From the NCBI RefSeq assembly GCF_900220975.1, contig NZ_OBQD01000011.1:1-64000 (forward strand): a DNA stretch of 64,000 bases. The letters are read 5' to 3'. Source of the DNA: Rhizobium subbaraonis. GTDB lineage: Bacteria > Pseudomonadota > Alphaproteobacteria > Rhizobiales > Rhizobiaceae. Shown here one piece after another: positions 1 through 9,271 of this stretch (position 1 is the first letter of the stretch; each line of letters begins with the position of its first letter). The notes under the pieces were generated by a model that saw nothing but the letters and a program-made list of their open reading frames with translations, did no database searches and was not told where the DNA came from. A program made the position numbers and the translations under genes.

Positions 1-2583
1 GTCGATGATCCCCGAATATTGGACGGCCGGGATTATGGTGATGAGGGCCGTGCCGAAGATGGCGGCGACCTGGCTGCTGATGAAGCTCGAAATCAAAAGT
101 CCGATTCCGGTCGCTATGATGACGTAGAGGAAAGCCGCTAGCGTGAGTGTGAGTAGGCTCCCGGTCAGCGGCACCCCGAACACAAACACCGCAAACGCCG
201 TCAGCATGGCGAAGTTCAGCATGGCGAGCGCGATATAGGGCAGTTGCTTGCCGAGGATAAATTCGAAGCGCGTCACCGGCGTAACATAGAAATTGACGAT
301 GGAGCCGAGCTCCTTTTCGCGAACGACGCTCAGCACTGCCAACATGGACGGGATCAGCATCAGGAGCAGTGGAATGACGGCCGGTACCATGGCGATCAGA
401 CTGTCGACGCTCGGATTGTAGCGATATCTGAGCGCGATCTGGAATTGGCCGATCGTCGCCGCATCGCCGTAGAGTTCGCGCGCCTTCTGGGTCAGCCAGG
501 TCTGATGCATGCCCTGCACGTAGCCCTGGACGGTCTCGGCGCGCGATGGCGAAGCCCCATCGATCCAGGCGCCGATCTCGACTTTTGTGCCACGCGAAAC
601 ATCGCGTCCGAAGCCAGGTGGAATTTCCAGCGCCAGGCTGAGCTCGCCATTGCTCATGCGCCGGTCGAGGTCAGCGTAGTCGGTGATCGGGGCCTTTTCG
701 GTGAAGTAGCGGGAACCGGCGATCTGAAGCGTGTAGTCGCGGCTGACCGTGGTGTCGTCGCGATCGAGCACGGCAAAGGACAGGTTCTCGACATCCATGT
801 TGATGCCGTAGCCGATGACGAACATGAGGATGACGCTGCCGAGAACCGCAAGCGTTGCCCGGATCGGGTCGCGGCGCAACTCGAGCGCCTCGCGTTGTGT
901 ATAGGCCAGCATGCGCCGCATGTTGAAGGCAGATGGGGCTCGGGGCGGCGACGCCCCATCTGCCTCCTCCTCCTCACGCTGCGCGTGGGGTGTTCGCGCA
1001 GGTGAAGCCTGTTCGCCAATTGCTTCTTCGAGATAAGAAATAAAGGCTTCTTCAAGCGTCGCCGCGCCCCGCTTTTCCACTATGGCACGAGGCTTGTCGC
1101 TGATCAGAACCTTGCCGGCATGCATCAGCGAGATGCGGTCGCACAGCTCCGCTTCGTTCATGAAATGGGTGGAGACGAAGATCGTCACCCCGTCATTGCG
1201 CGACAGGTCGGATAGAATCTGCCAGAAGCCGTCGCGCGCGACCGGATCAACGCCGGAAGTCGGCTCGTCGAGGATCAGGATGTCCGGGGCGTGGATCATT
1301 GCCACGGCGAGCGACAATCTCTGCCGGATACCGAGCGGCAGCGCGTCGGGCAACGCATCCATGATCTCGGTGAGATCAAAGCGCGCGGCCATCTCGGCGA
1401 TGCGCGCCGGGATCTTTTCGAGCGGCAAGTTGAACAGGCGGGCATGCAGATCAAGGTTCTGACGAACCGTCAGCTCGGTGTAGAGCGAGAAGGCCTGGCT
1501 CATGTAGCCAACCTTTCGCCGGACCTCGATATCGTTCGGATCGACCTCATGTCCGAACAGTTTCGCGGTTCCCTCACTTGCCGGCAGGAGACCGGTCAGC
1601 ATCTTCATCGTGGTTGTCTTGCCGCAGCCGTTCGAGCCGAGGAAGCCGAAAATCTCGCCGCGCGGGATCTGGAAGCTGACATCGTCGACCGCCGTGAAAT
1701 CGCCGAAGCGCATCGTCAGGTGCTCGGCTTCGATCGCGAACTCCGCCTCCCCTCTATCGGGTCGGGGCGGGATGACGACCTCGTGATGGCCCTGTCGCTT
1801 TTCGTCCGGAAGGAGGGCGACGAAAGAGGCGTCGAGATTGGCGGCTCCGGTGCGGGACAGCAATTCGGCGGGCGTTCCAGTTGCAAGCACGCGGCCGGCA
1901 TCCATCGCGACGAGCCAGTCGAAGCGCTCGGCTTCTTCCATGTAGGCGGTCGCGACGATCACGCTCATTCCCGGACGCTCGCTTCGGATGTCGTCGATCA
2001 GTTCCCAGAATTGCCGGCGCGATAGCGGATCGACGCCCGTGGTCGGTTCATCGAGAATGAGGAGATCGGGATCGTGGATCAGCGCACAGCAGAGGCCGAC
2101 CTTCTGTTTCATGCCGCCGGAGAGCTTTCCGGCCGGGCGGTCCGGGAAAGGTGCAAGCCCTGTCCGCTCCAGCAGGTCGCTGATGCGGCGCTGCCTTTCT
2201 TCCTGGTCCTGGCCGAACAGGCGCCCGAAGAAATCGATGTTCTCAAACACCGACAGCGTCGGATAGAGGTTCTTGCCGAGACCCTGCGGCATGTAGGCAA
2301 TCTGCGGGCAGGTGCGGTTGCGATGCCTCACGTCGGCAATGTCGCCACCCAACACTTCGATCCGGCCCTCCTGAACCGTACGGGCGCCGGCGACGAGGCT
2401 AAGCAGGCTGGACTTGCCGACACCATCCGGGCCGATGAGGCCAACCATGATGCCCGACGGGATATCGAGGCTCACCTTGTCGAGGGCCCTGGTTTTACCA
2501 TAGGACAGGCCGACATTCGCCAGCTTCGCGACCGGCGCAGTCTGCGTCTGGTCCTCCGTCTCTCGCGGCGTTTCCCCGGTCAT
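1..2583 (-). CDS. rbbA: RbbA-type ABC-ABC-permease fusion (partial, C-terminus off left edge)
   Basis: The frame is open from the ATG at 2583 to base 1, giving 861 visible codons. The E. coli RbbA/YhiH family is about 910 residues, so roughly 50 C-terminal residues lie outside the window. Domain order is ABC ATPase 1 (Walker A GPDGVGKS at residues 51-58, signature LSGGMKQK), ABC ATPase 2 (Walker [11 protein letters not shown], degenerate signature LPLGIRQR as I recall for this family), then an ABC-2 type membrane domain from about residue 555. The ATG overlaps the upstream adaptor stop in ATGA, so the two are translationally coupled. Known role: a drug-efflux-like pump; E. coli RbbA is also reported to bind ribosomes. 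The substrate here is unknown. Confidence 0.88.
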   Translation of the reverse strand, partial: MTGETPRETEDQTQTAPVAKLANVGLSYGKTRALDKVSLDIPSGIMVGLIGPDGVGKSSLLSLVAGARTVQEGRIEVLGGDIADVRHRNRTCPQIAYMPQGLGKNLYPTLSVFENIDFFGRLFGQDQEERQRRISDLLERTGLAPFPDRPAGKLSGGMKQKVGLCCALIHDPDLLILDEPTTGVDPLSRRQFWELIDDIRSERPGMSVIVATAYMEEAERFDWLVAMDAGRVLATGTPAELLSRTGAANLDASFVALLPDEKRQGHHEVVIPPRPDRGEAEFAIEAEHLTMRFGDFTAVDDVSFQIPRGEIFGFLGSNGCGKTTTMKMLTGLLPASEGTAKLFGHEVDPNDIEVRRKVGYMSQAFSLYTELTVRQNLDLHARLFNLPLEKIPARIAEMAARFDLTEIMDALPDALPLGIRQRLSLAVAMIHAPDILILDEPTSGVDPVARDGFWQILSDLSRNDGVTIFVSTHFMNEAELCDRISLMHAGKVLISDKPRAIVEKRGAATLEEAFISYLEEAIGEQASPARTPHAQREEEEADGASPPRAPSAFNMRRMLAYTQREALELRRDPIRATLAVLGSVILMFVIGYGINMDVENLSFAVLDRDDTTVSRDYTLQIAGSRYFTEKAPITDYADLDRRMSNGELSLALEIPPGFGRDVSRGTKVEIGAWIDGASPSRAETVQGYVQGMHQTWLTQKARELYGDAATIGQFQIALRYRYNPSVDSLIAMVPAVIPLLLMLIPSMLAVLSVVREKELGSIVNFYVTPVTRFEFILGKQLPYIALAMLNFAMLTAFAVFVFGVPLTGSLLTLTLAAFLYVIIATGIGLLISSFISSQVAAIFGTALITIIPAVQYSGIID

Positions 2584-3659
2584 TGAACGAGCGCTTTCGT
2601 GAGCTGTTCAGGCCATTCTGCCTTGGGGTCTATCCGGACATAGGCCATACCCGGAAGACCGGTCTTGGCCTGCTGAATGTGTTCGCGAAGCAACTCCGGC
2701 GGGATCTTCGCTTTGATCCGGAACATCAGTTTCTGTCGCTCCTCCTCGGTCTCCACTGTCTTGGGCGTGAACTGGGCGACATCGGCCACGAAACTCACGC
2801 TCGCCGGCACGACAAATTGCGGCGCTGCGTCGAGTACGAGACGAACATCGGAACCGATTGCGACACGTCCAGCCTGAGCCGTCGGGAGAAAAAATGTCAT
2901 GTAAACGTCGGAGAGGTCGACGAGATTGAGTACCCGCCCACCGGAGGCCAGGACCTCGCCGGGCTCCGCGACGCGATATTGCACACGCCCGTCGCGTGGC
3001 GATCTGAGGGTGCTGTCATCGATATCGGCAACAATACTTTCAATCGCCGCATCTGCGGCAATGACGGCAGCCTCTGCATCGACGATCTGGGCCTTCGCAG
3101 CGCCGATCGCCGCATCGGAAGCGGAAAGAGAAGCCCGGGCTGCAGCAGTAGCCGCCCGCGCCCCCTGTGCCGCCGCCCGGTCGTCGTCGAACGTTTGCTG
3201 GGAGGTCACGTTGGTCTTGATCAGTTGCTCGGTCCGGGCAAGTTTTCGTTCGGCGGCATCCTGTTCAGCTTCGCGCTGTCCGATCACCGCGGCAGCAGAT
3301 TCTTTTTCCGCCTCCCTTTGGGCGAGCAGGCTCCTCGCCGTTTCCACACTGATCACGGCGCGTTGACGAGCGGCTTCAGCCTGCTTCCGCTGAGCCTCCA
3401 GTTGCTGGGTGTCCATGCGCGCCAACACCTGTCCGGCAGCGACGAGACTTCCTTCATCAACGAGGATTTCCTTGATCCGCCCGGCCGTCTTGGCGGAGAC
3501 GTCGATTTCGGTTGCCTCGATGCGGCCGTTGCCGCCGACGATCCCGGCCGGCAGGCCCGTACCGTCATACATCCGCCAGCCATAGTAACCGCCAGCGAGA
3601 ACCGCGACACCGAGAACGGTCAGTATCCAATTTTTAGCGGACTTCACGACTGCATCCAC
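2580..3659 (-). CDS. HlyD-family periplasmic adaptor (YhiI-like membrane fusion protein)
   Basis: This 359-residue protein has one N-terminal membrane anchor (about residues 11-28), then a lipoyl-like half ([18 protein letters not shown]), a long Ala/Glu-rich coiled-coil hairpin (about 85-210), the second lipoyl half, and a beta-barrel region. That is the standard order of membrane fusion proteins, which bridge an inner-membrane pump to an outer-membrane channel. The stop overlaps the start of the RbbA-type ATPase, so the pair is one operon and matches the E. coli yhiI-rbbA arrangement. No outer-membrane factor gene is visible nearby. Confidence 0.87.
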   Translation of the reverse strand: MDAVVKSAKNWILTVLGVAVLAGGYYGWRMYDGTGLPAGIVGGNGRIEATEIDVSAKTAGRIKEILVDEGSLVAAGQVLARMDTQQLEAQRKQAEAARQRAVISVETARSLLAQREAEKESAAAVIGQREAEQDAAERKLARTEQLIKTNVTSQQTFDDDRAAAQGARAATAAARASLSASDAAIGAAKAQIVDAEAAVIAADAAIESIVADIDDSTLRSPRDGRVQYRVAEPGEVLASGGRVLNLVDLSDVYMTFFLPTAQAGRVAIGSDVRLVLDAAPQFVVPASVSFVADVAQFTPKTVETEEERQKLMFRIKAKIPPELLREHIQQAKTGLPGMAYVRIDPKAEWPEQLTKALVQ

Positions 3660-4120
3660 CCAGTTTTTCTGTCACCGAGGGAAAGTCTGTCAGACTCTTT
3701 TGTTGTTGGGCTTGAATGTTGGGAATGAGTATTCACCATAAAAACCTACCTTATCTTGATTGACGTGTGTCGCGGCCGATCGAGGTTCATGACCGGCCTC
3801 TGCCTTGTGCCTGGTGTTTAACGTGTCCCTACCGAAGGCGCTGCACGCAGGGCACCGAGCACCAATCGATCGCTATGTACCTGGGGTCATCCGACGGGCG
3901 AAAGATTGGCCATGCCCTGTTTGGGCGTGTGCCTTCCTTCACTTATCCAACCCGTCATAAACTCGCGGATGTTGCTGCCGCGACCAGCAAGCATCTCGGC
4001 AGGCTGATCGATTGTCGACAGTTTGCGAAGGTAGGTCGCTTGCTCTGGGACGAGGCGCAATGTCGCCTTGAGGCTTCCTCGATATCGTCCAGAATAAAAA
4101 CCGGCTAAAGACGATGATAA

Positions 4121-4146
4121 TGATTTCATCAAATAGAATGAAATCA
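4121..4146. repeat. Inverted repeat TGATTTCAT-N8-ATGAAATCA
   Basis: Perfect 9-bp arms at 4121-4129 and 4138-4146 are separated by 8 bp in AT-rich DNA, about 460 bp upstream of the adaptor gene. The size and symmetry fit a dimeric repressor operator. No T-tract follows, so a terminator is less likely. The binding protein is unknown. Confidence 0.4.
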
Positions 4147-4280
4147 TGCTGACGTCGTGTGTAGACCTATTCTGTAGCCTTCTCGCCTTGCCGGTTTTCA
4201 TCGCCCCTCACTTCATTGTTGGTTACATGAAATCCCCCAACAAGCATGCGCATCGAAACGGACACGTTGCATTTTGTTAT

Positions 4281-4318
4281 ATCATCACCTGTTGACCGCC
4301 TTGTCAACAGGTGATGAT
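4281..4318. promoter_or_regulatory. 16-bp perfect palindrome, candidate TetR operator
   Basis: Arms ATCATCACCTGTTGAC (4281-4296) and its exact reverse complement (4303-4318) flank a 6-bp spacer. The core TTGAC-N6-GTCAA recurs imperfectly as TTGAC-N6-CTCAA at 4575-4590, just upstream of the TetR gene. Two similar sites around one TetR gene suggest operators for it. No U-tract follows either arm, which argues against a simple terminator. Confidence 0.45.
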
Positions 4319-4574
4319 TTCGTTGCTGTCGTTTGATAATACTCCGTCTGGTGAAGGCGACTCGTTCACCCTGAGTGCGTTCGGGTTCGCTACGGCAGAC
4401 GGTCTCGGCGTTTGCTCTCCTCGGCTTTCGAAAAGCTGGGCGCAGTAGTGAGTGGCGTGCCCTTGAAATCGCGCGGTGTCGGTAGCTCGGCATCCAATGC
4501 GTGGCAGACCGGCGATCGAACCGGTCGACAGCCTTATCGTTGCCGCCAAATGCAGCCCGACGACCTTTGCCGGA

Positions 4575-4615
4575 TTGACGGCAACCTCAATAATTATTGC
4601 GGAATTTGCAATAAT
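4575..4615. promoter_or_regulatory. Candidate autoregulatory operator region of tetR
   Basis: Two symmetric elements sit about 100-140 bp upstream of the TetR start. One is TTGACGGCAACCTCAA (4575-4590), resembling the core of the palindrome at 4281-4318. The other is the perfect repeat ATTATTGC-N7-GCAATAAT (4593-4615). Either could be bound by the neighbouring TetR protein; which one is real cannot be told from sequence alone. Confidence 0.35.
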
Positions 4616-4716
4616 ACTGAATTCGTCACCCATCCCAGGGAACTCAGTCTAGTCATCATGCGTTGACTGTTAAGCTTTGTGCAGCTAATCCTGCTACTCG
4701 GTCAATAGGAGAAATC

Positions 4717-5307
4717 ATGCCCAACCGAGTCATAAGCCCGGATGCCAACGACACGACGCGCGAGCGCATTCTAAAAGCCGCCATCCTTCGTTTTTCGGCC
4801 CATTCCTATGACAATACGGGCCTTCGCGACATTGCGGCCGACGTTGGGGTGGACATGGCTTACGTCCAGCGCTCCTTTGGATCCAAGGAGAAACTTTTCT
4901 ACGAGGCGGTCAAGGAGAGCGGCAAACCCGAGCAACTCTTCGCCGATGACGATGGCTGCCTGCCCTCAATTCTGACGAAGCAGATCCTGTCAAGGAAGGC
5001 CGCCAACGAGATTCGGGTACTCGATATCGTGATACAATCGTTCGCTAGCCCGGCAGCCTCGCGCGTGCTCAACGAGTTCCTCGAAGAGGATTTCGTTACT
5101 CCACTGGTGAGCAAGCACCCGATGGTGCCGAGGAGGCGGGCAGCACTGGTCGCAGCGTTTCTGGCGGGTGTTGGCATTCTTAAGGACGTGATCAAGGCCG
5201 ACCCTCTTCTGAAGGGAGACGCCGCGGCGCTGGAAGAAGACGTCAGGATGGTCATCGCGGCCATCCTTGAGTTGGGCCCGAATGATCTCGACACATCTTG
5301 CGATTAA
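4717..5307 (+). CDS. TetR/AcrR-family transcriptional regulator
   Basis: This 196-residue protein is chosen to start at the ATG at 4717 because AGGAG lies 6 bp upstream; the longer frame would need a TTG without a site. The N-terminal helix-turn-helix is typical (TTRERILKAAILRFSAHSYD, then LRDIAADVGVDMAYVQRSFGSKEKLFYEAV). The C-terminal ligand-binding part has the AcrR-like end. It is divergent from the efflux operon and upstream of the acetyl-phosphate genes, so it could control either. I favour the pump, because TetR proteins commonly repress adjacent efflux systems. The ligand is unknown. Confidence 0.85.
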   Translation: MPNRVISPDANDTTRERILKAAILRFSAHSYDNTGLRDIAADVGVDMAYVQRSFGSKEKLFYEAVKESGKPEQLFADDDGCLPSILTKQILSRKAANEIRVLDIVIQSFASPAASRVLNEFLEEDFVTPLVSKHPMVPRRRAALVAAFLAGVGILKDVIKADPLLKGDAAALEEDVRMVIAAILELGPNDLDTSCD

Positions 5308-5689
5308 GTTCCGCGCGAACGCGCCGCTGATGACTGAAACAGTTCCGAGTGGACTTGCCGTGCCCAACCTCTCAGCGCACAGCGACGGCCACGATACCCG
5401 CATGGCGCCCGACGGATGTCACCTTCGTGTTGACCAGCGCGTCCAGAATGCCGGGATTGTTAGCGAACCCGGTCATCGTAGTCGACGCTATAGCGTCGCC
5501 TTGAACCGAACGGCTGATCTCTGCCTCAGCCCGGATGATGGATTGGCGCAGCGATGCAAAAGGAGGGGTCCTGGTGGGAGGAATGGCAGGGCTGGCTTTC
5601 GGCGCAGTCGCTGGCTGGACGCGTACCTCCGCCAAAAATGGACGCGTCTGACTCGGAATTTCCGCCGCTCTGCGGTGCTCGCGGCACCT
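5308..5689. other. Interval without a supportable gene
   Basis: About 380 bp lie between tetR and the phosphotransacetylase fusion. The frame of the next gene is open through this region, but the translation is Arg-rich and resembles nothing in the hydratase/Pta family. The 87-residue minus-strand frame at 5372-5635 has no recognisable domain. I treat the interval as leader or decayed sequence. Confidence 0.5.
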
Positions 5690-7123
5690 ATGTTTTTCAG
5701 AAGTGAGGCTATCGTGGCTCCCGGCAGGCTGAGGAATCGAACATTTGACGAGTTGGAGCTCGGAGACACGGCCTCTCTGGTGCGGGTCGCGGGCGTGGAC
5801 AAAGGCGAGATCGACCCGCCAATGGCAACGGGCGAAGGCGATGCGTCACCGGATACGGCTGCCGAGGCGATGCACGTCTTCAATAGCGTCGTCACGAATG
5901 GTGCATGGACGGGCACGCTGATTTCCGAAGTGTTGGGTTCGCAACTGCCCGGGCCCGGGACAACCTATCTCGGACAGGAGTTCCGCTTCCTGAAGCCGGT
6001 CCTGTCTGGCGACACGATCACAGCGACGGTTCGCGTCACCAGGAAACTGCCGGCAAACCGGGTTGTGATCCTCGACACGACATGCTCGAACCAGAAGGGC
6101 GAAGAGGTCCTCTCAGGGACTGCGACGGTGATTGCGCCTGCCCATTCCATAGAGTGGCCAACGCCGCAACCGTCCGGTCACGCAACGGCACGCAGCGATC
6201 GATACGACGCCTTTGTGCGGCAGGCCCGCGAACTGCCGATGGTACGCGCGGCGATCGTGCATCCATGCTCGACCGAGGCAATACTCGCTGCCGTCGAAGT
6301 CCGCGAAAGAGGATTGTTCGAGCCGCTCCTTGTCGGCCCCGAGGCCAAGATCCGGGCGGCGGCGGCAGTCGCGAAAACCGACCTCGACGGGATCGCGATC
6401 GAGCACGCTCCGCATAGCCATGCCGCGGCGGCGCGTGCGGTGGAACTTGCCGTTTCCGGCAGGGTGGCGGTCCTTGTCAAAGGCAGCCTGCATACAGACG
6501 AATTGCTTGGCGCCATCGTCGCGCCGGGATCCGGGTTGAGAACCGAGCGCCGCATCAGCCATGTGTTCGCGCTGGACGTGCCCGCCTACAGCAAGCCGTT
6601 GATCGTTACCGATGCGGCGATCAATATCCAGCCGACGCTCGATCAGAAGCGAGACATTTGCCAGAACGCAGTCGGTCTGCTGCGGGCACTTGGCGTCGAA
6701 AAGCCGCGCGTTGCTGTGCTCGCCGCAGTCGAGACGGTGAATCTAAAGATGCAGGCGACCCTCGATGCGGCCGCCCTGACCGTAATGGCGGCGCGGAGTC
6801 AGATTACCGGCGCGTACGTCGACGGGCCGCTCGCATTCGACAATGCGATCAGTATCGATGCGGCGCGGACCAAAGGGATCGTCTCCGAGGTCGCCGGCAA
6901 AGCCGACATCCTCCTGGTCCCCGACCTTGAAGCAGGCAACATGCTCGCCAAACAACTCATCTATTTTGCCGGAGCAACGGCAGCCGGGATCGTGCTCGGG
7001 GCACGCGTGCCGATCGTGCTGACCAGCCGCTCCGACCCGCTCGCCGCGCGGATCGTTTCGGCAGCCCTCGCAAAGTTGCTTGTGGGCCGCAGCGAGCGGC
7101 TCGCGGCGGGGACAGCAGCATGA
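5690..7123 (+). CDS. MaoC-like hydratase / phosphate acetyltransferase fusion, hydratase site degenerate
   Basis: About 477 residues from ATG 5690; a GTG at 5714 after GTGAGG is an equally plausible start and gives 469. The N-terminal domain is of the MaoC/(R)-enoyl-CoA hydratase type (LRNRTFDELELGD, then LPGPGTTYLGQEFRF). The C-terminal domain is a PTA/PTB phosphotransacylase (KMQATLDAAAL, DGPLAFDNAIS, LLVPDLEAGNMLAKQL, VLGARVPIVLTSR) that interconverts acetyl-CoA and acetyl phosphate. The usual hydratase motif GDxNPxHxD reads GDASPDTAA here and HGMWGG reads NGAWTG, so dehydration/hydration activity is doubtful. Its stop overlaps the ackA start (ATGA), giving a classic Pta-AckA pair. Confidence 0.85.
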   Translation: MFFRSEAIVAPGRLRNRTFDELELGDTASLVRVAGVDKGEIDPPMATGEGDASPDTAAEAMHVFNSVVTNGAWTGTLISEVLGSQLPGPGTTYLGQEFRFLKPVLSGDTITATVRVTRKLPANRVVILDTTCSNQKGEEVLSGTATVIAPAHSIEWPTPQPSGHATARSDRYDAFVRQARELPMVRAAIVHPCSTEAILAAVEVRERGLFEPLLVGPEAKIRAAAAVAKTDLDGIAIEHAPHSHAAAARAVELAVSGRVAVLVKGSLHTDELLGAIVAPGSGLRTERRISHVFALDVPAYSKPLIVTDAAINIQPTLDQKRDICQNAVGLLRALGVEKPRVAVLAAVETVNLKMQATLDAAALTVMAARSQITGAYVDGPLAFDNAISIDAARTKGIVSEVAGKADILLVPDLEAGNMLAKQLIYFAGATAAGIVLGARVPIVLTSRSDPLAARIVSAALAKLLVGRSERLAAGTAA

Positions 7124-8298
7124 GCGCCAAGCTGCTGATCACGTTCAACGCCGGTTCGTCGACCGTCAAGATCGGCCTGTTCTCCGTGGAAGGGCGGCAT
7201 CTCGAACCTGTCGGCAAGGGCATGATCGACTTTCGAAGCACGCCGCTGCGCTTCCAATTCCTGGAAGGGTCGCAGCATGTCGATGTCGAGCTCAAGGCAC
7301 AACCGGGCGAGGAACTGGACGAGGTTCTCAGCGAAGCGTTCAATCATCTGGCAGGGCACTACAGGCTCGACTGTCTGGCGGCGATCGGGCATCGCGTGGT
7401 GCATGGCGGCGACATATTCTCAGGCCCGGTGCTTGTCGATGAAGGTTCACTACGTCAGATGGAGGCCCTTGTTCCGTTAGCGCCGCTGCACCAACCGCAG
7501 GCCCTTAGATTGATCCGCGCCATCAGGCGGCTCCGGCCAGACCTTCGCCAGACCGCTTCCTTTGACACGAGCTTTCATCGCACAAATTCCGACCTGGTGC
7601 GCCGCTTCGCCCTCCCGCGAGCACTCCACGAGCGCGGGATCAAGCGCTACGGGTTTCACGGACTATCTTACGCGTTCATCGCAGGTGAGCTCGCACGCAA
7701 TTGGCCGCAATTGGCCAGCGGCAAGGTCATTGCTGCGCATCTCGGTTCCGGTGCCAGCCTCTGCGCCATGCAGGACGGCGGCAGCGTCGATACCAGCATG
7801 GGCTTTTCGACCCTCGACGGCGTGCCGATGGCGACGCGATGCGGCGCGCTGGATGCCGGAGTGCTTCTCCATCTGCTGTCGCAGGAAGGGATGCCGGTGG
7901 CAGTTCTGGAGGATATGCTCTATCACCGCTCCGGACTACTCGGTGCTTCAGGTATCAGCGCCGACAGCCGCGACCTTCTGGCGAGCGAGGCGCCGGAAGC
8001 AAGGGAGGCTCTGGATCTCTTCACGCTGCGCGTCGCCGGAGAAGCGGCTCGGCTTGCCGCAACGATGGGTGGTCTCGACGCCATGGTGTTCACCGCCGGC
8101 ATCGGCGAACATCAACCAGCGATCAGGGCCGACATCTGCAGCCGACTGATGTGGCTCGGCATCGATCTCGATCCCGCCGCGAACGCCGCCAATCAATCGA
8201 TCATAACAAGCGCCGCGAGCCGGATTCCGGTGATCATCATTGCGACGGACGAGGAGCAGGTGATCGCCACCGATGCTCTGCGCGTCCTGATGAGGTGA
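7120..8298 (+). CDS. ackA: Acetate kinase
   Basis: This 392-residue protein is close to the usual 400. It makes ATP and acetate from acetyl phosphate and ADP in the cytoplasm. ASKHA-fold motifs are present: N-terminal FNAGSSTVKIGLF, GHRVVHGGDIF, FDTSFHRT, RYGFHGLSY, HLGSGASLCAM, GVPMATRCGALDAG and the C-terminal FTAGIGEHQPAIR. The start overlaps the preceding phosphotransacetylase stop by 4 bp, so they are coupled. Together they would run substrate-level phosphorylation from acetyl-CoA, or from phosphoketolase-derived acetyl phosphate. No phosphoketolase gene lies in the window. Confidence 0.95.
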   Translation: MSAKLLITFNAGSSTVKIGLFSVEGRHLEPVGKGMIDFRSTPLRFQFLEGSQHVDVELKAQPGEELDEVLSEAFNHLAGHYRLDCLAAIGHRVVHGGDIFSGPVLVDEGSLRQMEALVPLAPLHQPQALRLIRAIRRLRPDLRQTASFDTSFHRTNSDLVRRFALPRALHERGIKRYGFHGLSYAFIAGELARNWPQLASGKVIAAHLGSGASLCAMQDGGSVDTSMGFSTLDGVPMATRCGALDAGVLLHLLSQEGMPVAVLEDMLYHRSGLLGASGISADSRDLLASEAPEAREALDLFTLRVAGEAARLAATMGGLDAMVFTAGIGEHQPAIRADICSRLMWLGIDLDPAANAANQSIITSAASRIPVIIIATDEEQVIATDALRVLMR

Positions 8299-8301
8299 GA
8301 T

Positions 8302-8562
8302 ATGGAGGCGGTCTTCGATCTATGCGGGAAACGTGGGCTCGTCGTCAACGTAGCAAATGAGATTCCCATTGCTGTCGGCTGCGCGACGGCGTTCCGTGCT
8401 GTCGGCGTAGACCTCACGATCACCTATCTGGATGAAAGGGCGGCTCCGTTCGCCGACAGATCTCACTGTCTCCACGCACGCCTCGAAAAGCCGCTTTCCT
8501 ATTTCGACATTTTTCCTGGCGATCTGGACTTTACGGCCGCCTCCCCACTACCGGTATCCTGA
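8302..8562 (+). pseudogene. Truncated enoyl-ACP reductase (fabI) remnant
   Basis: The first ~47 codons match the N-terminus of FabI-like reductases (FDLCGKRGLVVNVANE, PIAVGCATAFRAVGVDL, TITYLDERAAP). After about base 8445 the similarity stops and the frame runs on into unrelated sequence to 8562; intact FabI is about 260 residues. The Gly of the nucleotide-binding GIANE motif is Asn here, which also suggests decay. It starts 3 bp after ackA, and in rhizobia, as I recall, a fabI-like gene often follows pta-ackA. The right end abuts the opposing DUF2934 gene. Confidence 0.75.
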
Positions 8563-8729
8563 ACCGGGACAGGGGCACTGGGCGAGCTCTCTCCATCTCC
8601 TTCGACCAAAGACAGATATTCATCCATGGCTTGAAACCAGTGGTCGAGTTCTTTTCCGTTCGGGCACCCTTCTGCTTCCCATAATTCATGTGCGCGATTG
8701 CGAACCCAGTTCTCATCGATGTCCGACAT
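8499..8729 (-). CDS. DUF2934 small protein
   Basis: This 76-residue protein has an N-terminal half that fits DUF2934 (ENWVRNRAHELWEAEGCPNG followed by KELDHWFQAMDEYL), a short helical module of unknown function common in rhizobia. The tail is Ser/Pro/Gly-rich and looks disordered. A purine-rich GAGGAAGAAG lies upstream of the ATG. Its 3' end lies inside the frame of the broken fabI, so its arrival may mark the deletion or insertion that truncated that gene. Confidence 0.75.
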   Translation of the reverse strand: MSDIDENWVRNRAHELWEAEGCPNGKELDHWFQAMDEYLSLVEGDGESSPSAPVPVQDTGSGEAAVKSRSPGKMSK

Positions 8730-9008
8730 CTGATCTTCTTCCTCAAGTGTGTGGATTGTTACTGCGGTTGTAACGGATCAGGCAGGCCAATATCCGGTCA
8801 TGCGCCTCCGCTTTCTCGGAATATCTGCGTCACCGCCCGCCGGTCGATTGGAAAGGGGAGCGAGCCTGCCCATTCGAGCAAGTCATCGATATGGCAGAGT
8901 CTAAATCGGAGCCCTACCAAGCTGGTGTTGGAAAGGTCTTCACAAGAAATTGCCGACATCCTCATTTTGACGGCAATTTAGATTAATCATCATTCGATGA
9001 CAACAGGA

Positions 9009-9024
9009 ATCATCGGCCGATGAT
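9009..9024. repeat. Perfect palindrome ATCATCGGCCGATGAT
   Basis: A gapless 16-bp palindrome. A related ATCAT/ATTCGATGA segment sits at 8986-9000. It may be an operator between the divergent DUF2934 and phosphorylase genes. No regulator is identifiable from the sequence. Confidence 0.35.
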
Positions 9025-9271
9025 AACTTCTGTCGCGGAGCCCTAGCCCCCAAGCGCCCAGTGATATGAATCTTTGCCAGTGGTGATGCGCTTGGCAGCG
9101 ACCAGTGGGAGCGGAACAAGGATTTCGTGCCCAGTGATAGGAAGAATCACTGTTCGAGGATGTCTTCGCCCATGAGCGCGTAGATGAGCGACGATTGCGC
9201 AACATTTCGGCTTTCCACGGACGCGACTGCCGTCATGTGGCTACCCTCGCGATCCCCTCTGTGCTTTCTGA

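Larger units (their letters stand above)
3660..4716. other. Long non-coding interval with several palindromes
   Basis: About 1 kb separates the leftward pump operon from the rightward TetR gene. Short open frames exist (for example 3767-4108 on + and 3887-4201 on -), but none has a recognisable domain, a good ribosome site or the codon pattern of the neighbours. The stretch holds three clear inverted repeats (4121-4146, 4281-4318, 4593-4615), listed separately. It is unusually AT-rich around 4100-4330 and 4590-4620 for this GC-rich segment. Confidence 0.6.

Noticed and set aside
3767-4108. 113-residue + strand frame in the tetR-pump spacer
   Set aside because: No domain, poor start context and no family resemblance; the region is better read as regulatory.
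4292-4307. TTGACCGCCTTGTCAA as an Fnr/FixK box
   Set aside because: The TTGA and TCAA halves are 8 bp apart, not the required 6; a TetR-type operator fits better.
5372-5635. 87-residue minus-strand frame upstream of the phosphotransacetylase fusion
   Set aside because: No recognisable domain, no ribosome site, and atypical composition; not supportable as a gene.
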